The notes under the pieces were generated by a model. It saw only the letters and a list, made by a program, of their open reading frames with translations, was not told where the DNA came from and ran no database searches. Both the position numbers and the translations under genes were made by a program. DNA of 64,000 nucleotides from Rhodococcus pseudokoreensis (GTDB lineage Bacteria; Actinomycetota; Actinomycetes; Mycobacteriales; Mycobacteriaceae): contig NZ_CP070615.1 of the NCBI RefSeq assembly GCF_017068395.1, positions 124,001 through 188,000 on the forward strand, given 5' to 3'. Positions 9,084 to 16,882 of this stretch are shown one piece after another (position 1 is the stretch's first letter; each line of letters opens with the position of its first letter).

Positions 9084-9208
9084 CCCCACCCTATCTGGTG
9101 GTGCCGATCGTCACCGGGCTCGTCGCGGTGGATGCCGATCAGCCGCAGGAGGAGAGTCAGTCGTGTCGGCGCAACTCGCCCACCGGCCGACGTCGCCGAC
9201 CGCCCTAA

Positions 9209-9225
9209 AACTATGCGGAGTAGTA
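9209..9225. promoter_or_regulatory. BlaI-type operator O3
   Basis: The site matches 11 of 14 fixed positions (AACTATG-CGG-AGTAGTA). It ends 19 bases before the GTG start of the membrane protein at 9245. Confidence 0.65.
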
Positions 9226-9244
9226 GCCGCGGTACCCTCTCGGG

Positions 9245-9775
9245 GTGAACTCACGGTCGGATGTCGTCGCGCGGATGCGCGGCGCCCTCGTGGGTTCAGT
9301 CTCCGGTGCGGTCAGCATCGCCGCGCACGGCATCGGCGGCGGAGGAATGCCACCGAGCGAGAGCGCGGTCGTACTGCTCATCGCGGTCTGCGCCGCGGTC
9401 GGAGCGATGGTGTCCGCGATCCGGGTGAGCAGTCACCGCACGGCCTTCGTCGTGGCGGTGCTCGCGGCGGGACAGGTTGCCGGGCATGCATCGTTGGCGG
9501 TGGCTACCCATCACTCCCATGGCCTCCAACTGTCCGCATCGATGATCGCCGCTCACGTCGTCGCCACCATCGTTGCGGCAGGGTTGATCCGTTCGGCCGA
9601 ACGAGCGTGCCTGATCGCCCTGGCCGCGTTGTCGCGGATCGTCTTGATCGTGTTGGCGCCGCGTCCGGTCGATACCGGCACGTGGACGGCGACCCCGGTC
9701 TACCGCGCAAAACTCGCCCTGTGGCTGCTCGTCAACGCCACCGCTGGAACCCGCGCCCCACCCGCCCTAATCTAA
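9245..9775 (+). CDS. Small actinobacterial integral membrane protein, unknown function
   Basis: The 176-residue protein has four to five hydrophobic helices. I cannot name a family with confidence. It looks like the small His-bearing membrane proteins found next to copper-chaperone and Dyp-peroxidase genes in actinobacteria: AAHGIGGGGMPPSES near the start, and THHSHGLQLSASMIAAHV in the middle with four His residues close to the membrane. The GTG at 9245 is the only start close behind operator O3, but the ribosome site is weak. Downstream on the same strand come the PepSY protein, PCu(A)C chaperone and Dyp peroxidase. A strong hairpin and a perfect palindrome lie between, so co-transcription with them is uncertain. 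Confidence 0.7.
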   Translation: MNSRSDVVARMRGALVGSVSGAVSIAAHGIGGGGMPPSESAVVLLIAVCAAVGAMVSAIRVSSHRTAFVVAVLAAGQVAGHASLAVATHHSHGLQLSASMIAAHVVATIVAAGLIRSAERACLIALAALSRIVLIVLAPRPVDTGTWTATPVYRAKLALWLLVNATAGTRAPPALI

Positions 9776-9861
9776 GCGGTCGACGTGCCCGGCTCGGATG
9801 ATCCGCCCGTGCACGATAGCGGCGGCCGACTCGTCGGCGCGCTGGCCGCATCTCCCTTAAC

Positions 9862-9903
9862 CGCCTGCCCACCACATACGCCGTGCGTATGCGTAGTCAG
9901 GCG
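9862..9903 (+). terminator. Nested inverted repeat, possible terminator
   Basis: Outer arms CGCCTG/CAGGCG enclose inner arms CATACG/CGTATG. It lies 86 bases after the stop of the 9245 gene. There is no T run, as is usual for high-GC actinobacterial hairpins. Confidence 0.35.
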
Positions 9904-9992
9904 TGTCCAGATCACGGCCCCCGGGCTTCGCCGTACGAGCGAGCCCGTGGTCGGTCACGCCTTTCGGGCTGCATCCGCACCTCGGGGAACTC

Positions 9993-10020
9993 CCTGTGGT
10001 GACGCGCGCGTCACCACAGG
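9993..10020. promoter_or_regulatory. Perfect 28-bp palindrome
   Basis: The arms CCTGTGGTGACGCG and CGCGTCACCACAGG are exact reverse complements with no spacer. The palindrome ends 46 bases before the PepSY gene start. It could be an operator for a dimeric (for example TetR-type) regulator or a terminator stem with a CGCG loop. It is unlike the BlaI-type operators. Confidence 0.6.
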
Positions 10021-10066
10021 CGGACCTTGCAATGGTGTGCGTGCGGCCCTGACCTCACGAATCGAG

Positions 10067-11557
10067 ATGGTCATGTCCGTTCCCGAACTCGACCGCGACG
10101 CCGATGTCGCGCGTGACGAGCCGTCAGCGGCACGGGATCCTTCCCCACCGCGCGGTTTGCGCCCGATGATCCTGCGGCTGCACTTCTATGCCGGCGTTTT
10201 CGTGGCACCGTTCCTGGTCGTGGCCGCTGTCAGCGGCGGGCTCTACGCTCTTGCACCGTCCCTCGAACAGCTCGTGTACCGCGACTACCTCGCCGTCGAA
10301 CCGACAGGACCGGCGCTGCCGATCACCGACCAGGTGCGCGCTGCACAACAAGTCCGCCCCGACCTCGAGCTCGCGGCGGTGCGCCCCGCCGCGCAGCCCG
10401 GCGACACCACCCGCGTGCTGTTCACCGATCCGGGCCTGGGCGAGTCGGAGCGACGCGCAGTCTTCATCGACCCGGCCACAGCGCAGTCGCGGGGGGAGCT
10501 GGTGGTCTACGGCAGTAGTGGCGCACTGCCCGTGCGCACCTGGCTCTCGCAGTTGCACCGGCACCTGCATCTGGGTGAGCCGGGCCGCATCTACAGCGAG
10601 CTTGCGGCCTCGTGGCTGTGGGTCATCGCCCTCGGCGGGGTGTACCTATGGGTACGGCGTTACCGCACTCACCGACAGCGCGATGCGGCCGCCCGATTGT
10701 GGGCACTCGACCGCGCAAGTCGAGGACGGCGCCGTACCTTGAACTGGCACGGCGTGGTCGGCATCTGGATCGCTGTCGGTCTGGTGTTCTTGTCGGCGAC
10801 CGGGCTGACCTGGTCACGGTATGCCGGGCAGAACATCACCGACTTGCGCAGCGCACTGAGCTGGACCACCCCCGAACTTGATACCGCACTCGGATCCAGT
10901 GATCCCAGCGCCATGGCGTCCGGCGGTCATAACGGTCACGGCGGAGCATCCATGCCGCCGTCACCCGAGCAGATGGCACCGGTCGACATGATCGTCGGCG
11001 AAGTCGACACCGTACTCGAGGTCGCGCAGGCAAGCGGCATCAACGGTGCCGTCGAGGTGTCGATCCCCGCGGATGCTTCCACCGCGTTCACCGTCACCCA
11101 GACCCGCCAGCCCTGGCGGTTCTCGACCGACTCGATCGCCGTCGACGGGGTCAGCGGCCAGGTCACCGACCTGTCGCGGTTCGCGCAGTGGCCGCTGGTG
11201 GCGAAGCTGTCCTCCTGGGGCATCGCCCTGCATATGGGTGTGTTGTTCGGGCTACTCAACCAGCTGGTGTTGGCGGCGCTCGCGGTGGCGTTGCTGACCG
11301 TCATCGTGCGCGGCTACATCCTGTGGTGGCGTCGCCGCCCGACCCACGAACACCGGTGGGGCCCGCCGCCGAAGCGAGGCGTCCTGCGCGGCGTCCATCC
11401 CGCGGCCGCGGTAGCTGTGGTTGCCGGTGCGATCGCGATCGGATGGTTCATCCCATTACTGGGGCTGAGCCTGATCGCGTTTGTGCTTGTCGATGCCACC
11501 ATCGGCGCCCGCGCTCGCCTACGCAGCCGCCGCGAAGCCAGCGGACAACGGCTCTGA
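10067..11557 (+). CDS. PepSY-associated transmembrane protein
   Basis: This membrane protein has about 496 residues. Family marks are RLHFYAGVFVAPFLVVAAVSGGLYAL (first helix), LHRHLHLGEPGRIYSELAASWLWV, LNWHGVVGIWIAVGLVFLSATGLTWS, and a C-terminal helix pair around WGIALHMGVLFGLLNQ. Conserved His residues at helix ends are thought to bind heme. Some members of this family are linked to siderophore-iron reduction or transmembrane electron transfer. A periplasmic His/Met-rich loop (GGHNGHGGASMPPSPEQM) suggests metal contact. Two ATG codons (10067 and 10073) compete for the start. The PCu(A)C and Dyp peroxidase genes follow in the same direction. Confidence 0.85.
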   Translation: MVMSVPELDRDADVARDEPSAARDPSPPRGLRPMILRLHFYAGVFVAPFLVVAAVSGGLYALAPSLEQLVYRDYLAVEPTGPALPITDQVRAAQQVRPDLELAAVRPAAQPGDTTRVLFTDPGLGESERRAVFIDPATAQSRGELVVYGSSGALPVRTWLSQLHRHLHLGEPGRIYSELAASWLWVIALGGVYLWVRRYRTHRQRDAAARLWALDRASRGRRRTLNWHGVVGIWIAVGLVFLSATGLTWSRYAGQNITDLRSALSWTTPELDTALGSSDPSAMASGGHNGHGGASMPPSPEQMAPVDMIVGEVDTVLEVAQASGINGAVEVSIPADASTAFTVTQTRQPWRFSTDSIAVDGVSGQVTDLSRFAQWPLVAKLSSWGIALHMGVLFGLLNQLVLAALAVALLTVIVRGYILWWRRRPTHEHRWGPPPKRGVLRGVHPAAAVAVVAGAIAIGWFIPLLGLSLIAFVLVDATIGARARLRSRREASGQRL

Positions 11558-11696
11558 TCGAAGTCCGCGTCACCGGCAGAACTGCCGAACCCGGTGCAGG
11601 GCAACACTCTTTCCCCCGTGTGGCGCCGGGCGAGCGGCGCTGTGAGACCACGCGACGCGATTCAGCGCGTCCAGCATTGATGGAGAAGACACAAAG

Positions 11697-12248
11697 ATGA
11701 CCAGATCGTCCCTTGGTTACACCCTGACTGCCGGCGCAGTATGCGTCGGCCTACTGGTGGCCGGATGCAGCTCGTCCCCACAAACGCCGTCGGCGACGCA
11801 AGCCGACTCGGTCACGGTGACCGATCAGTGGGTCAAGGCCGCCGATAGCGGCATGACCTCGGCCTTCGCGGAACTGGCCAACACCGGCCGCGGCGACGTG
11901 CGCATCGTGTCGGCGAGCAGCCCGGCCTCGGCCCGGATGGAATTGCACGAGATGGCCCCGGGTGAAGGGGGGTCGATGGCCATGCGGCAGAAGCCGGACG
12001 GGGTCGTCGTTCCGGCGAACGGCACGCACAGCATTTCACCCGGCGGCGACCATCTGATGCTGATGGATATCACCGCGCCGTTGACCCCCGGCACCATCGC
12101 CACTTTCACCCTCACCTTCGAAGATGGGTCGACCACGAGTTTCGATGCCGCTGTCCGGGACTTCTCCGGCAACAAGGAGGAGTACCTGCCGACTGAGGAC
12201 GAACCCGCCGAGGGCGCGTCCGCGACCACCTCCAATCACGGTGGCTGA
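11697..12248 (+). CDS. PCu(A)C-type copper chaperone lipoprotein
   Basis: This extracytoplasmic Cu(I) carrier delivers copper towards the CuA/CuB sites of cytochrome oxidase. It has 183 residues and a lipobox at LLVAGC. The copper site follows the H(M)X10MX21HXM scheme: MELHEMAPGEGGSMAMR supplies the first His and Met ligands, and GGDHLMLMDI the last His and Met. GGAGAAG lies upstream of the ATG. The stop codon overlaps the GTG start of the Dyp peroxidase by 8 bases, so the two are translationally coupled. The C-terminal tail is acidic and ends in NHGG. Confidence 0.92.
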   Translation: MTRSSLGYTLTAGAVCVGLLVAGCSSSPQTPSATQADSVTVTDQWVKAADSGMTSAFAELANTGRGDVRIVSASSPASARMELHEMAPGEGGSMAMRQKPDGVVVPANGTHSISPGGDHLMLMDITAPLTPGTIATFTLTFEDGSTTSFDAAVRDFSGNKEEYLPTEDEPAEGASATTSNHGG

Positions 12249-13470
12249 GTGCGAGAACCCCTCGAGTCGCGGTGTGAGCCGGCGGCGTCTCCTCGGCGGA
12301 GGCGCCGCCGCGCTCGGGGCGACCGGACTCGGATGGGGAATACACGCGGTCGCGGAGCGGGTCGATCCCACGGCGGCCATCGACGGCGGGCTGACCGAGC
12401 CGTTCTTCGGGACACATCAGGCTGGGATCGCCACCCCCGTGCAGGCGCACGCCCAGTTCGTCGGGCTGGATCTGCGTCCGGGCGCCAGAGCGGCGACCCT
12501 GATCGGCATCCTGAAGGTGTGGACCGACGACGCCGCCAGACTGGCGAACGGTGCACCGGCGCTCGCCGACACCGAGCCCGAACTGGCTGCCGCCCCGGCC
12601 CGGCTGACTGTCACGATTGGGCTCGGGTCCGGCGCATTCGCCGCCGCGGACGTGGTCGGCGATCAGCCGCCCTGGTTGCGGCCACTGCCGGCGTTTCCCA
12701 TCGACAAACTTGACGACGGTTGGGGGCAAACGGATTTGCTGCTGCAAGTCTGTGCTGACGATCAGATGGCAGTCGCCCATGCGGTGCGTGTTCTGTTGAA
12801 GAATGTGCGCTCACTGGTCACGGTGCGGTGGTCCCAGCACGGGTTCCGGCACGCCCGCCGCAGCCACCCCGAAGGCACCACGATGCGGAACCTGATGGGG
12901 CAGGTCGATGGCACTGTCAATCCCGACCCTGCGACGGACTTCGACGAACTGGTCTGGGACGACGGCGCGGGTGTGCCGTGGCTTGCAGGTGGCACCTCGC
13001 TGGTGCTGCGCCGGATCCGGATGGAACTCGACACCTGGGAAGAAATCGACCGTTCCGGAAGGGAACTGATCGTCGGTCGCACGCTCGATACCGGGGCGCC
13101 GTTGACCGGCAGCAGCGAGAACGACGCTCCGGACTTCGCGGCGACCGATCGATACGGAATTCCGGTCATCCCGCCGTCCTCGCATATTGCGCGAGCCCAA
13201 CCCTTCGGCGACCGCGAGCGTTTCCATCGGCGCGCCTACAACTACGACGATGCACCCGGGCCCGGGCAGACCTCGAACTCGGGGCTGATCTTCGCCGCCT
13301 ACCAGCGTGACGTCGACGCCCAGTTCCGGCCCGTCCAGCAGCGGCTGGCCGAGTTCGACGCGCTCAACCAGTGGACCACGCCGATCGGGTCCGCGGTCTA
13401 CGCGATTCCGCCGGGAGTGACCTCGGTAGAGGACTATCTCGGGAGCAGCTTGCTCGACGGCCGTACCTGA
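12241..13470 (+). CDS. Dyp-type heme peroxidase, Tat-exported (EfeB-like)
   Basis: This is a dye-decolourising peroxidase family enzyme. EfeB members are secreted by the Tat system and act with iron uptake, or remove iron from heme. The GTG at 12241 overlaps the chaperone stop, while the upstream ATG at 12124 lies inside the chaperone gene. A Tat signal is visible (SRRRLLGGGAAALGATGLGWG). The GxxDG family motif appears as MGQVDGTVNP, followed by conserved His/Arg regions (HIARAQP, FHRRAYNYDD) and the C-terminal GLIFAAYQRDVDAQFRPVQQ. The protein is full length at 409 residues. Its coupling with a copper chaperone rather than EfeO/EfeU is notable. Confidence 0.93.
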   Translation: MAECENPSSRGVSRRRLLGGGAAALGATGLGWGIHAVAERVDPTAAIDGGLTEPFFGTHQAGIATPVQAHAQFVGLDLRPGARAATLIGILKVWTDDAARLANGAPALADTEPELAAAPARLTVTIGLGSGAFAAADVVGDQPPWLRPLPAFPIDKLDDGWGQTDLLLQVCADDQMAVAHAVRVLLKNVRSLVTVRWSQHGFRHARRSHPEGTTMRNLMGQVDGTVNPDPATDFDELVWDDGAGVPWLAGGTSLVLRRIRMELDTWEEIDRSGRELIVGRTLDTGAPLTGSSENDAPDFAATDRYGIPVIPPSSHIARAQPFGDRERFHRRAYNYDDAPGPGQTSNSGLIFAAYQRDVDAQFRPVQQRLAEFDALNQWTTPIGSAVYAIPPGVTSVEDYLGSSLLDGRT

Positions 13471-13578
13471 GCGTCGGCGCACGGCGCTCGGCCCTGCAGC
13501 GCCCGGTCATCACGAACAGGAGGTGGACCGCGCGGACCGGCGGTTTCCTCTGGTGCAGGAGATTTGGGCGTGTCATGT

Positions 13579-13623
13579 GGAAGCTCCGGCCGGTACCTGA
13601 CATGCGGGCCGACCGGAGCTTCC
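13579..13623. terminator. Hairpin between convergent genes
   Basis: Arms GGAAGCTCCGG (13579) and CCGGAGCTTCC (ending 13623) pair perfectly. They lie between the convergent Dyp peroxidase and CDF genes, so the stem is placed to end transcription from both sides. Confidence 0.6.
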
Positions 13624-13639
13624 GGGACAGGGGGAACGG

Positions 13640-14569
13640 CTACCAGGGCAGCTCCTCGCAGCGTCCCGGTCCCTGTGCGGGTTCGACCTGCAAGGTGGCG
13701 TGTGGGAGGTCGAACTTCTCCGCCAGCAATGTCTGTGCCGAGGCAAGGACCGACGCGGGGTCGGCGTCGGATTCGGTGGTCAAATGTGCCGAGGCCACCT
13801 CCATGCCGCTGGTGAGTGTCCACACGTGCAGATCGTGAGCGTCCTGGACCCCGGGCAGTGCGTTGAGCTCGCGGGTGATCTCGGGGATGTCGAGCCCCGA
13901 CGGGGCATGCTGGAGCAGGATCCGCAGCGCGTGTCGCCCGAGGTTGTATGCGCGGGGGAGTACGAACAGTCCGATGGCGACACCGATGACCGGGTCGGCG
14001 TAGCGCCACCCGAACAGCAAGGTCACTAGGCCACTGATCAGCACGCCGACCGAACCGAGCATGTCTGCCATGACCTCGAGGTAGGCGCCGCGCACGTTCA
14101 GGCTTTCCTTCGCCCCCGACCGCAGGAGCAGGAAGGCGGCCACGTTCATCACCAAGCCCACAATGGCCACGATGGTGACCGGCAGGCCCGGCACCTCCGG
14201 TGGATCGGACAGCCGACCGGCTGCCTCGTACAGCACCCACCCGGCCACGCCGAACAGCAGGATCGCGTTGAACAGGGCCGCAAAGACTTCCGCCCGGTAC
14301 AGGCCGAACGTGCGATCCGGCCGGGCCGCTGCGCGTTGTGCGAGCAGGATCGCGGTCAGTGCCATCAGAATGCCGAAGACGTCGGTGAATACGTGTGCGG
14401 AGTCGGACAGCAGCGCCAGTGACGACGTCGACAGGCCGACTACGACTTGTGTGACGAAGGTGACCAGTCCGAGCCCTACCGCGACCCACAGTCGCCACAC
14501 ATGTTTGGCCGATGCGCTCGTTGCGTCGGCGGGCGAGATGCCGTGCCCGTGCCCGTGGCCATGCCCCAT
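13640..14569 (-). CDS. CDF-family divalent cation exporter
   Basis: This proton-coupled exporter of Zn(II)/Co(II)-type ions in the inner membrane has 309 residues and six helices. The N-terminus is His-rich (MGHGHGHGHG). Helix II has SDSAHVFTDV with the usual H-x3-D metal pair. Helix V reads AYLEVMADMLGS, where the usual HxxxD pair is ExxxD. This changes one of the four transport-site ligands and may change metal choice. The C-terminal cytoplasmic domain contains HDLHVWTLTSGM. A near-palindrome shared with the MmpL promoter lies 44 bases upstream, and operator O4 lies 115 bases upstream between this gene and copD-ctaG. Confidence 0.92.
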   Translation of the reverse strand: MGHGHGHGHGISPADATSASAKHVWRLWVAVGLGLVTFVTQVVVGLSTSSLALLSDSAHVFTDVFGILMALTAILLAQRAAARPDRTFGLYRAEVFAALFNAILLFGVAGWVLYEAAGRLSDPPEVPGLPVTIVAIVGLVMNVAAFLLLRSGAKESLNVRGAYLEVMADMLGSVGVLISGLVTLLFGWRYADPVIGVAIGLFVLPRAYNLGRHALRILLQHAPSGLDIPEITRELNALPGVQDAHDLHVWTLTSGMEVASAHLTTESDADPASVLASAQTLLAEKFDLPHATLQVEPAQGPGRCEELPW

Positions 14570-14612
14570 GAGCGTTCGTCCTTCCGTTCGGATGTCGATT
14601 CAACCTTATATT

Positions 14613-14629
14613 GTCATATGCGCATGTAT
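14613..14629. promoter_or_regulatory. Near-palindrome GTCAYATGCGCATRTAT (site A, CDF promoter)
   Basis: The same 17-base pattern occurs, in the opposite orientation, in front of the MmpL gene (27308-27324). Both lie about 40 bases from the start codon they precede. Size and AT-rich flanks fit an ArsR/SmtB-type metal sensor, but no such regulator is in the window. Confidence 0.45.
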
Positions 14630-14683
14630 ATACGCGAGTGGTTCGCGTGCGTTCAGGGTGAAATTCGCATCCGGACAGCCCAC

Positions 14684-14700
14684 TACTATCCTCCATAGTA
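14684..14700. promoter_or_regulatory. BlaI-type operator O4 (CDF / copD-ctaG)
   Basis: The site matches 13 of 14 fixed positions (TACTATC-CTC-CATAGTA). It lies between the divergent CDF and CopD-CtaG genes, 77 bases before the latter. Confidence 0.8.
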
Positions 14701-14776
14701 TTTCGGCGACCGTGCGCATGTGTGGTGAGCCGGGCCGACAGGAATTCGATGAAGTAACCAGGAAGGCCTTCTCCGC

Positions 14777-16744
14777 GTGAGTGCAGTGGACGACGTCGAC
14801 GCCCGACCCGGCGACCGTGGACGCAGGCGCGCCCTGCCGCAGCTGCTCGGATGGGCGGCGCTGGCGGGCATCGTCGCCGCGGGGCTGGCGCAACTGTCGG
14901 CCTCGGAGGTGCTGCGGTTGCTGGGCCTGCCCGACCCGGGGGCGATCACCACCTACGGCGTGCCGGCGGTCATGGCGTTCGGTGAGACGGCGGCCGTCGT
15001 CATGGTCGGCTCGCTGCTGCTCGCGGCGGTCCTGGTGCCGCCGCAATCCTCCGGGGTCCTCGATGTGGACGGCTATCTGGCGGTGCGCACCGCCAGTGTG
15101 GCTGCCGCCATTTGGGCGGTCTGCGCGGCACTGTTGGTACCGCTGACGCTCTCGGACAGTTCCGGTCAGAGTCTCGGCACGGTCTTCGCCGACCCCGGAC
15201 CGTTCTTTGAAGCTGTCGCCGACCTCGAGGTCCCAAAAGCGTGGGCGTGGACCTGCCTGATCGCTGTGGTCGTCGCGGCCGTGTGCCGGCTGGTGCTGCG
15301 CCACAAGTGGGCACCGACCCTGCTCCTATTGGCCGTCGCGAGTCTGATGCCGCGTGCCCTGTCGGGTCACTCGGCGTCGGGCGGCTCCCACGACATCGCC
15401 ACCAACAGCCTGGTCTTCCATATCGTCGCCGCCGCCCTGTGGATGGGCGGGCTGGTCGCGCTGGTGCTGCACGTGCGCCGACGCGGGCAGCACCTCGATG
15501 TCGCGGCCCGCCGGTTCTCGGCCATTGCGGTCGGCGCCTACGTGATCATGGCGGTCTCCGGGGTGGTCAACGCCGCGGTACGGGTGCCGGTGACCGCGCT
15601 GGTGACCAGCACCTACGGTGTGTTGATCCTGGCGAAAGTCGCCGCCCTGGTTCTGGTGGGGCTCGCGGGTTGGCGTCAGCGCACCGTCGCGGTGACAGCC
15701 CTGGAGAAGGATCCGCAGGACCGCACGGAGTTCACCCGGCTCGCGGTCGTCGAGTCGGTGGTGCTTTCGATGACCATCGGCATCGCGGTCGCGCTCGGCC
15801 GCACCCCGCCACCGGCGGGCGAGCGCCGCGAGCCGACCCCGCTCGGGGAAACCCTGGGCTACGACCTGGGCGGTGCGCCGTCACCGCTGCGTCTGATGAT
15901 CGACTGGCGTTTCGATCTGATCTTCGGGGCCGCGGCGATACTTCTCGCCGCCACGTATCTTCTCGGTGTTCGGCGACTGCGCCGCGACCAGCAGGACTGG
16001 CCGGTGCTGCGCACCGTGAGCTGGGTGCTCGGCTGCGCCGCGCTGCTGCTCGCCACATCCTCAGGCGTGGGGCGCTTCGCCCCGGCCGTGTTCAGCGTCC
16101 ACATGGGCGCCGTCGCGGCGCTCGCGATCATCGCTCCGCTTCTTCTCGTGCTGGGGGCGCCGTTCACCCTCTTCTCCCGCACCGTGTGCCGCGGCCGGGT
16201 CGGCGTGCCGGGAATGTGGGAGTGGTCGCAACAGATCTACCGCAGCGCCCCCGTGCGCTTCCTCACCCACCCGGCCGTCGCGTTCACGCTGTTCATCGGC
16301 GGTTTCTACGTGTTCTACCTGGGCGGGCTCTACGACTCCGTCGGCGGTTCGCATTTCTGGCACGTGGCGGCGAATGCCTACTTCGTGATGACCGGGTTCG
16401 TGTTCTTCTGGGTTGGTGTCGGGAGCGATCCGGCCCCACACCGGACGGCGCCGCGAACTCGGCTGCTCGTGGTGGTCGGCGCACTCGCGGCCTACGCCTG
16501 CTTCCTGATCGTGGTGGCCGACTCCGGCACGGTGATCGCCGCCGAGTACTACACCACCCTGCGGCGCGGCTGGTTCGACGACCTCGCCGCCGATCAACGG
16601 CTCGGCGCCGCGGTGGGCCTGATGGCCGGGGCGTTGCCCTTGGTGGCCGCGGCCGCGGTCGCGGCCCTCCGGATCCGGGACGCGCGCCGACGCCGCCCCT
16701 CCGCCTCGATGCAGGCGCACGTCGATCGGAACGCCACACCATAG
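14777..16744 (+). CDS. CopD-CtaG fusion: copper importer and oxidase assembly factor
   Basis: This two-domain membrane protein has 655 residues. Residues 20-350 form a CopD-like copper permease with about eight helices; conserved His lie in ALSGHSASGGSHD and the following FHIVAAALWMGGL. Residues 370-640 match the caa3 oxidase assembly factor CtaG/DUF2756 type: VFSVHMGAVAALAIIAPLLLVLGAPFTL, then HPAVAFTLFIGGFYVFYLGGLYD and HFWHVAANAYFVMTGFVFFW. CopD takes copper across the membrane and CtaG is needed to place CuB in oxidase subunit I. The fusion is a known actinobacterial arrangement. The GTG start at 14777 has AGGAAGG upstream. A free-standing CtaG is encoded at 40927. Confidence 0.92.
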   Translation: MSAVDDVDARPGDRGRRRALPQLLGWAALAGIVAAGLAQLSASEVLRLLGLPDPGAITTYGVPAVMAFGETAAVVMVGSLLLAAVLVPPQSSGVLDVDGYLAVRTASVAAAIWAVCAALLVPLTLSDSSGQSLGTVFADPGPFFEAVADLEVPKAWAWTCLIAVVVAAVCRLVLRHKWAPTLLLLAVASLMPRALSGHSASGGSHDIATNSLVFHIVAAALWMGGLVALVLHVRRRGQHLDVAARRFSAIAVGAYVIMAVSGVVNAAVRVPVTALVTSTYGVLILAKVAALVLVGLAGWRQRTVAVTALEKDPQDRTEFTRLAVVESVVLSMTIGIAVALGRTPPPAGERREPTPLGETLGYDLGGAPSPLRLMIDWRFDLIFGAAAILLAATYLLGVRRLRRDQQDWPVLRTVSWVLGCAALLLATSSGVGRFAPAVFSVHMGAVAALAIIAPLLLVLGAPFTLFSRTVCRGRVGVPGMWEWSQQIYRSAPVRFLTHPAVAFTLFIGGFYVFYLGGLYDSVGGSHFWHVAANAYFVMTGFVFFWVGVGSDPAPHRTAPRTRLLVVVGALAAYACFLIVVADSGTVIAAEYYTTLRRGWFDDLAADQRLGAAVGLMAGALPLVAAAAVAALRIRDARRRRPSASMQAHVDRNATP

Positions 16745-16806
16745 CCCCGCGCTGCGGGCTCGCTTCGGCACTTCGCCGCCCCCAGGGTGTCAACCCCCGG
16801 ATGAAA

Positions 16807-16823
16807 AACTATGCGAAATAGTA
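16807..16823. promoter_or_regulatory. BlaI-type operator O5 (M23-blaI-M56 operon)
   Basis: The site matches 12 of 14 fixed positions (AACTATG-CGA-AATAGTA). It controls the operon that encodes the repressor itself, so the system is probably autoregulated. Confidence 0.8.
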
Positions 16824-16841
16824 GTACTGTGGCCCGTGTCC

Positions 16842-16858
16842 GTCACCATTTCGTTATC
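16842..16858 (+). promoter_or_regulatory. Conserved leader element, MtrA-box-like direct repeat
   Basis: GTCAC-N6-GTTAT lies in a roughly 60-base leader that is almost identical before both M23 genes (here and at 23757). MtrA of corynebacteria and mycobacteria binds loose GTCAC/GTAAC-type direct repeats near peptidoglycan hydrolase genes, so this is a candidate MtrA site. The identification is tentative. Confidence 0.35.
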
Positions 16859-16882
16859 TTCACCCACGCAAGGAACCCGATC

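Noticed and set aside
15241..16821. Plus-strand frame of 526 codons inside copD-ctaG
   Set aside because: It is rich in Arg, Gly and Ala with no known motif, and is out of frame with the clear CopD-CtaG protein.
16824..16882. c-di-AMP (ydaO) riboswitch in the M23 leader
   Set aside because: The leader is far too short (about 60 bases) and lacks the conserved ydaO core.
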